Source: Acuticoccus sediminis
Lineage (GTDB): Bacteria > Pseudomonadota > Alphaproteobacteria > Rhizobiales > Amorphaceae
Assembly (NCBI RefSeq): GCF_003258595.1
Contig: NZ_QHHQ01000009.1
Span: 186,001-250,000 of the forward strand
DNA length: 64,000 nt
Reading direction: 5' to 3'
Below, piece by piece: positions 61,137 to 64,000 of this stretch. Each line of letters starts with the position of its first letter. Positions within the stretch are counted from its first letter, which is position 1. The position numbers and the translations under genes were made by a program. Under the pieces are notes generated by a model. That model was not told the origin of the DNA, did not search any database, and was given only the letters and a program-made list of their open reading frames with translations.

Positions 61137-62378
61137 GTGAGAATGGTGAACGCTGTAATCGTCGGAGCGGGTCAGGCCGGGCTCTCCATGAGCCGCGAGC
61201 TCAACGCCCGCGGCGTGGACCATGTCGTCCTGGAGCGCGGCGAGGTGGCCAACAGCTGGCGGCGTCAGCGCTGGGACAGCCTGCGTCTCATCACCCCCAA
61301 CTGGATGAACGGCCTACCGGGACACCCGTACGCCGGCCCGGAGCAGAACGGCTACATGTCCGCGCGCGAACTCGTCGACGCGTTCGACCGCTTCGTGGCC
61401 GCGGAGGACCTGCCGATCGAGACCGGCGTGGACGTCCTCGCCGTCCGCCCGGGGGGCGGTGGCTACCTGGTGGAGACCTCGCACGGCATGATCGCGAGCG
61501 ACGCGGTCGTGCTGGCGACGGGACCCGCCGTCACGGCGAAGCGCCCGCTCTTCGCGGCGAGCCTTCCGCGCGACCTCGTCCAGCTCAGCGCGCTCGACTA
61601 CAAGCGGGCCTGCGATCTGCCGCGGGGCAGGGTGCTCGTCGTCGGTGCGTCGGCCTCGGGCGTGCAGATCGCGCAGGAGATCCAGCGCTCGGGCCGGGAC
61701 GTCATTCTCGCCGTCGGGCATCACACCCGCGGGCCCCGGCATTATCGCGGCGCGGACATCGACGCGTGGCTGCATCTCCTCGGCCTGCTCGACGTCACCA
61801 TTGACGAGGTGGACGACGTCGCCAGGGTGCGGCGGGCACCGTCGATGCAGCTCCAGGGGCACGACCGCGTGGAGGCGCTCGATCTCAACGCGCTGCAGGA
61901 CATCGGCGTCGAGATCGTCGGGCGTCTCGCCGGCGTGTGCGACGGGCGGGCGCAGTTCGCCGGCAGCCTCGCCAACATGTGCGCGTCGGCCGACCTGAAG
62001 ATGAACCGCCTGCTGGCGGCCATCGATGCCTGGGTCGAGACGCACGACCTCACGGCGCTGGTGGCCCCGGCCTATGCCCTGCCGGCGACGCGCGTCCCCG
62101 CGGCGCCGCGCCTGTCGCTCGATTTCGCGGCGGAGGGCGTGCGCACCGTCCTGTGGGCGACCGGGGTCCGCCCCGACCATTCGTTCGTGGATCTCCCCGT
62201 CTTCGACCGGAAGGGGGAGATCCGGCACGACGGCGGCGTCGTGGCGCCGGGCCTCTTCGTGATGGGCCTGCCGTTCCTGCGCCGCCGGAAGTCTCATCTC
62301 ATCGACGGCGCCGGTCCGGACGCGCGCGACCTCGCAGACATCCTGCGGGGCGAGCTCGACCGGCGGCAGGCAGCATGA
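61137..62378 (+). CDS. FAD/NADPH monooxygenase-like flavoprotein (CzcO/FMO-like)
   Basis: 413-residue two-dinucleotide-fold flavoprotein. FAD loop VIVGAGQAGLSMSREL (residues 7-22), RWDSLRLITPNWMNGLPG, and the NADPH loop VLVVGASASGVQIAQEI (near 165). The middle motif ends LVQLSALDYKR, replacing the FxGxxxHxxxY fingerprint of classical FMOs, as in CzcO-like proteins. C-terminal ATGVRPDHSFVDLPV closes the FAD site. The GTG start at 61137 has AAGGA 9 nt upstream; ATG 61143 is an alternative. Probably oxygenates or reduces an organic substrate; unknown. A second flavoprotein follows after 12 nt. Confidence 0.85.
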   Translation: MRMVNAVIVGAGQAGLSMSRELNARGVDHVVLERGEVANSWRRQRWDSLRLITPNWMNGLPGHPYAGPEQNGYMSARELVDAFDRFVAAEDLPIETGVDVLAVRPGGGGYLVETSHGMIASDAVVLATGPAVTAKRPLFAASLPRDLVQLSALDYKRACDLPRGRVLVVGASASGVQIAQEIQRSGRDVILAVGHHTRGPRHYRGADIDAWLHLLGLLDVTIDEVDDVARVRRAPSMQLQGHDRVEALDLNALQDIGVEIVGRLAGVCDGRAQFAGSLANMCASADLKMNRLLAAIDAWVETHDLTALVAPAYALPATRVPAAPRLSLDFAAEGVRTVLWATGVRPDHSFVDLPVFDRKGEIRHDGGVVAPGLFVMGLPFLRRRKSHLIDGAGPDARDLADILRGELDRRQAA

Positions 62379-62390
62379 CTGGAGGCTGTC

Positions 62391-63590
62391 ATGACCACCA
62401 CATTCCATGCAGCGCCGTCCCGGTGTGACGCGCTGATCGTCGGCGGACGGTGCGCTGGTGCCGCGACGGCGATGCTTCTCGCCCGCAAGGGCCTCTCGGT
62501 CCGCGTCGTCGAGAAGCGGGCCTACGGGTCCGACGCCCTGTCGACGCACGCGCTGATGCGGGGCGGCGTCATGCAGCTCCACCACTGGGGCCTCCTCGAC
62601 CGGCTGCGCGCCGCGGGGACCCCGCCGGTGCCGTCGGCGACGTTCGCCTACGGCGAGGAGCGGATCACCATCCCGACGAAGCCCGTCGACGGGATCGACG
62701 CGCTCGCCGCCCCGCGCCGGACGGTGCTCGACGCCCTGCTGGCGGACGCGGCCGGCGGGGCCGGCGCCCGGATCGAGTTCGGCGCCGCGCTTGCCGGACT
62801 GGTGCGCAGCGAGGGGGGGCGCGTCGAAGGCGCCGTCATCCGCCGGCCGGACGGGACCCAGGAGCGGGTGCGGGCCGGCATCGTGATCGGCGCCGACGGC
62901 GTCGCCTCGGGGGTCGCGCGGAGCGTGATGGCGCGCACGATCCACGAAGGCGGCCACGCGACCGCCGTCCTCTTCGCGTACTGGAAGGGGGTCACTTGGG
63001 GCGGGTACGAGTGGGGCTACGACCGCGGCTTCGCGACCGGGGTCATCCCCACGAACGATGCAGCCGCCTGCGTCTTCGTCGCGATCCCCTCGGCGCGCTT
63101 CCAGTCCCTTCAGGGAACGCCCGAAGAGAGTTATCGTCACCTCATCGCGACGCGGGCGCCCGCTCTGCGCGAGCGCCTGTCGGGCGCGGTCATGGACGGC
63201 AAGGTCCGTGCGTTCGGCGGCAAGACGGGGCACCTGCGCCAGGCGTTCGGCGACGGGTGGGCGCTGGTGGGCGACGCGGGGTACTTCAAGGACCCGATCA
63301 CCGCCCACGGCATCACCGACGCGCTGCGCGACGCGGAGCTTTTGGCCGAGGCGGTCGCCGCCGGCACGCCGCAGGCGCTCGCCGCCTATCAGGACGAGCG
63401 GGACGCGCACTCGCTCCCCTTCCTCGAGGCGACCGACGAGATCGCCTCGCTCGACTGGAGCTTCGACCGGCTGAAGGCGCTCCACATGACCGTGAACGCG
63501 GCGATGAAGGGCGAGGTCGAGATGCTCCGGCGACGGCACGGCACGCTCCCGGCGCCCGGCCCGGAGGCCGGCGCGGCGCTGCCGGCCTGA
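62391..63590 (+). CDS. FAD-dependent oxidoreductase (PHBH-fold, geranylgeranyl-reductase-like)
   Basis: 399-residue flavoprotein. FAD loop LIVGGRCAGAATAMLLARKG (residues 15-34), DALSTHALMRGGVMQLHHWGL, DG motif VIGADGVASGVARSV (near 163) and the GD motif WALVGDAGYFKDPITAHGITDALRDAELLA (near 289-318). The plan matches aromatic-hydroxylase-fold oxidoreductases. The pair of flavoproteins and the following dehydratase suggest a short pathway acting on a hydrophobic or unsaturated compound. It starts 12 nt after the previous gene. Confidence 0.87.
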   Translation: MTTTFHAAPSRCDALIVGGRCAGAATAMLLARKGLSVRVVEKRAYGSDALSTHALMRGGVMQLHHWGLLDRLRAAGTPPVPSATFAYGEERITIPTKPVDGIDALAAPRRTVLDALLADAAGGAGARIEFGAALAGLVRSEGGRVEGAVIRRPDGTQERVRAGIVIGADGVASGVARSVMARTIHEGGHATAVLFAYWKGVTWGGYEWGYDRGFATGVIPTNDAAACVFVAIPSARFQSLQGTPEESYRHLIATRAPALRERLSGAVMDGKVRAFGGKTGHLRQAFGDGWALVGDAGYFKDPITAHGITDALRDAELLAEAVAAGTPQALAAYQDERDAHSLPFLEATDEIASLDWSFDRLKALHMTVNAAMKGEVEMLRRRHGTLPAPGPEAGAALPA

Positions 63591-63699
63591 CGCCACGGCC
63601 GCGACGGCGGCCCGGCACGGCGCGGCCCGTAGCGGCGCCGCGCCTCGATCGAGACCGCGCGGGCACGCACCCGGCGCGGCGCAGACAAGGAGAGGCACC

Positions 63700-64000
63700 A
63701 TGGTAGACGAAATCATCAAGGACGGCTGGGCCGGCGTGATCGCCGGGCGGCCCGAGGTCGGCGCGGTCGCCGAGCGCTCCCACCGCACCTCGATGCGCGA
63801 CATCGAGGCGTTCACCGAGATCACCGGCGACCGCAACCCGCTCCACTACGACGAGGCGCTCGCCCGCGGCAGCATGTTCGGCAAGCTGATCGTGCAGGGC
63901 GGCGTCACCTCCGGGATCCTCAACGCCATCGTGGCGGAAGACCTGCCGGGACCGGGCACCGTCTTCCTCGAGGTCAACTGGTCGTTCCTCAAGGCGGTCG
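63700..64000 (+). CDS. MaoC-like dehydratase/(R)-enoyl-CoA hydratase, 3' end cut
   Basis: First 100 codons of a hot-dog-fold protein. The hydratase motif FTEITGDRNPLHYDEALARGSMFG (about residues 36-60) includes the catalytic Asp and His; IVQGGVTSGILNAIV follows. AAGGAGAGG precedes the ATG at 7-10 nt. It likely hydrates a 2-enoyl-CoA or related thioester. It lies 109 nt after the flavoprotein on the same strand and continues beyond the window. Confidence 0.88.
   Translation, partial: MVDEIIKDGWAGVIAGRPEVGAVAERSHRTSMRDIEAFTEITGDRNPLHYDEALARGSMFGKLIVQGGVTSGILNAIVAEDLPGPGTVFLEVNWSFLKAV

Noticed and set aside
61314-63836. Open frame of 840 codons on the minus strand
   Set aside because: Antisense to both flavoprotein genes and the start of the MaoC-like gene, with no recognisable motif.
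1-64000. CRISPR arrays, tRNA or rRNA genes, insertion sequences and prophage
   Set aside because: I looked for evenly spaced repeats, cloverleaf arms, transposase or integrase motifs and flanking direct repeats, and saw none.

Overview
The window is GC-rich, tightly packed bacterial DNA of catabolic and transport character. The style points to an alphaproteobacterium, probably Hyphomicrobiales: hydantoinase, Liv, Tct and TRAP modules controlled by GntR, IclR, AsnC, MarR and AraC regulators, a DUF1127 protein, a BacA/SbmA-like transporter, many GTG/TTG starts and many 1-11 nt gene overlaps. That placement is inference from gene content; there is no rRNA or other phylogenetic marker. I see no tRNA, rRNA, insertion sequence, phage or CRISPR array.

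Layout. 1-10.3 kb: a hydantoinase/oxoprolinase pair (hyuB-hyuA) and a cut peptide-type binding protein on the minus strand, divergent from a FadR-type GntR regulator. The regulator is followed by an LLM-class flavin monooxygenase, a membrane transporter-like protein and a nitroreductase. Matching GGTC-N-GACC dyads lie on both sides of the regulator. 10.5-22.3 kb: a nine-gene minus-strand operon for uptake and cleavage of a peptide-like or amide compound. In transcription order it is M24 hydrolase, binding protein, oppB, oppC, a second M24, M20, M28, a fused oppDF and a racemase-family protein, with a divergent iclR. 23.3-28.7 kb: ornithine cyclodeaminase with a divergent AsnC regulator, an acyltransferase-3 membrane enzyme, an orphan TRAP binding protein and an (S)-ureidoglycine aminohydrolase-like cupin. 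29-40 kb: export systems, namely a marR-emrB-emrA-like operon, a complete cecR-ybhGFSR-like ABC exporter operon, and an SbmA/YddA-like ABC protein whose ATPase motifs are degenerate.

40.3-56.3 kb: two divergent operons back to back. On the minus strand a ThDP enzyme is followed by livHMGFK, a zinc alcohol dehydrogenase, an SDR and a quinone reductase. On the plus strand a GntR regulator is followed by a second ThDP enzyme, an SMP-30 lactonase, a 19-codon leader and tctABC. The shared 151-nt control region holds a GATATA-CGA-TATATC dyad. This looks like one regulon for an oxidised carbon source, with two importers of different classes and two acetolactate-synthase-like enzymes. 56.3-64 kb: a GhrA-like reductase, a 33-codon ORF coupled to an M20 amidohydrolase/carbamoylase, a GlxA-type AraC regulator divergent from OsmC, a DUF1127 protein, two flavoproteins and a cut MaoC-like dehydratase.

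Two themes recur. Cyclic or linear amide (C-N) hydrolysis appears several times (hyuAB, M24/M20/M28, the racemase-family protein, the carbamoylase, the ureidoglycine enzyme, GhrA). RNA hairpins also sit in or beside operons next to binding-protein genes, as if to set transporter stoichiometry.
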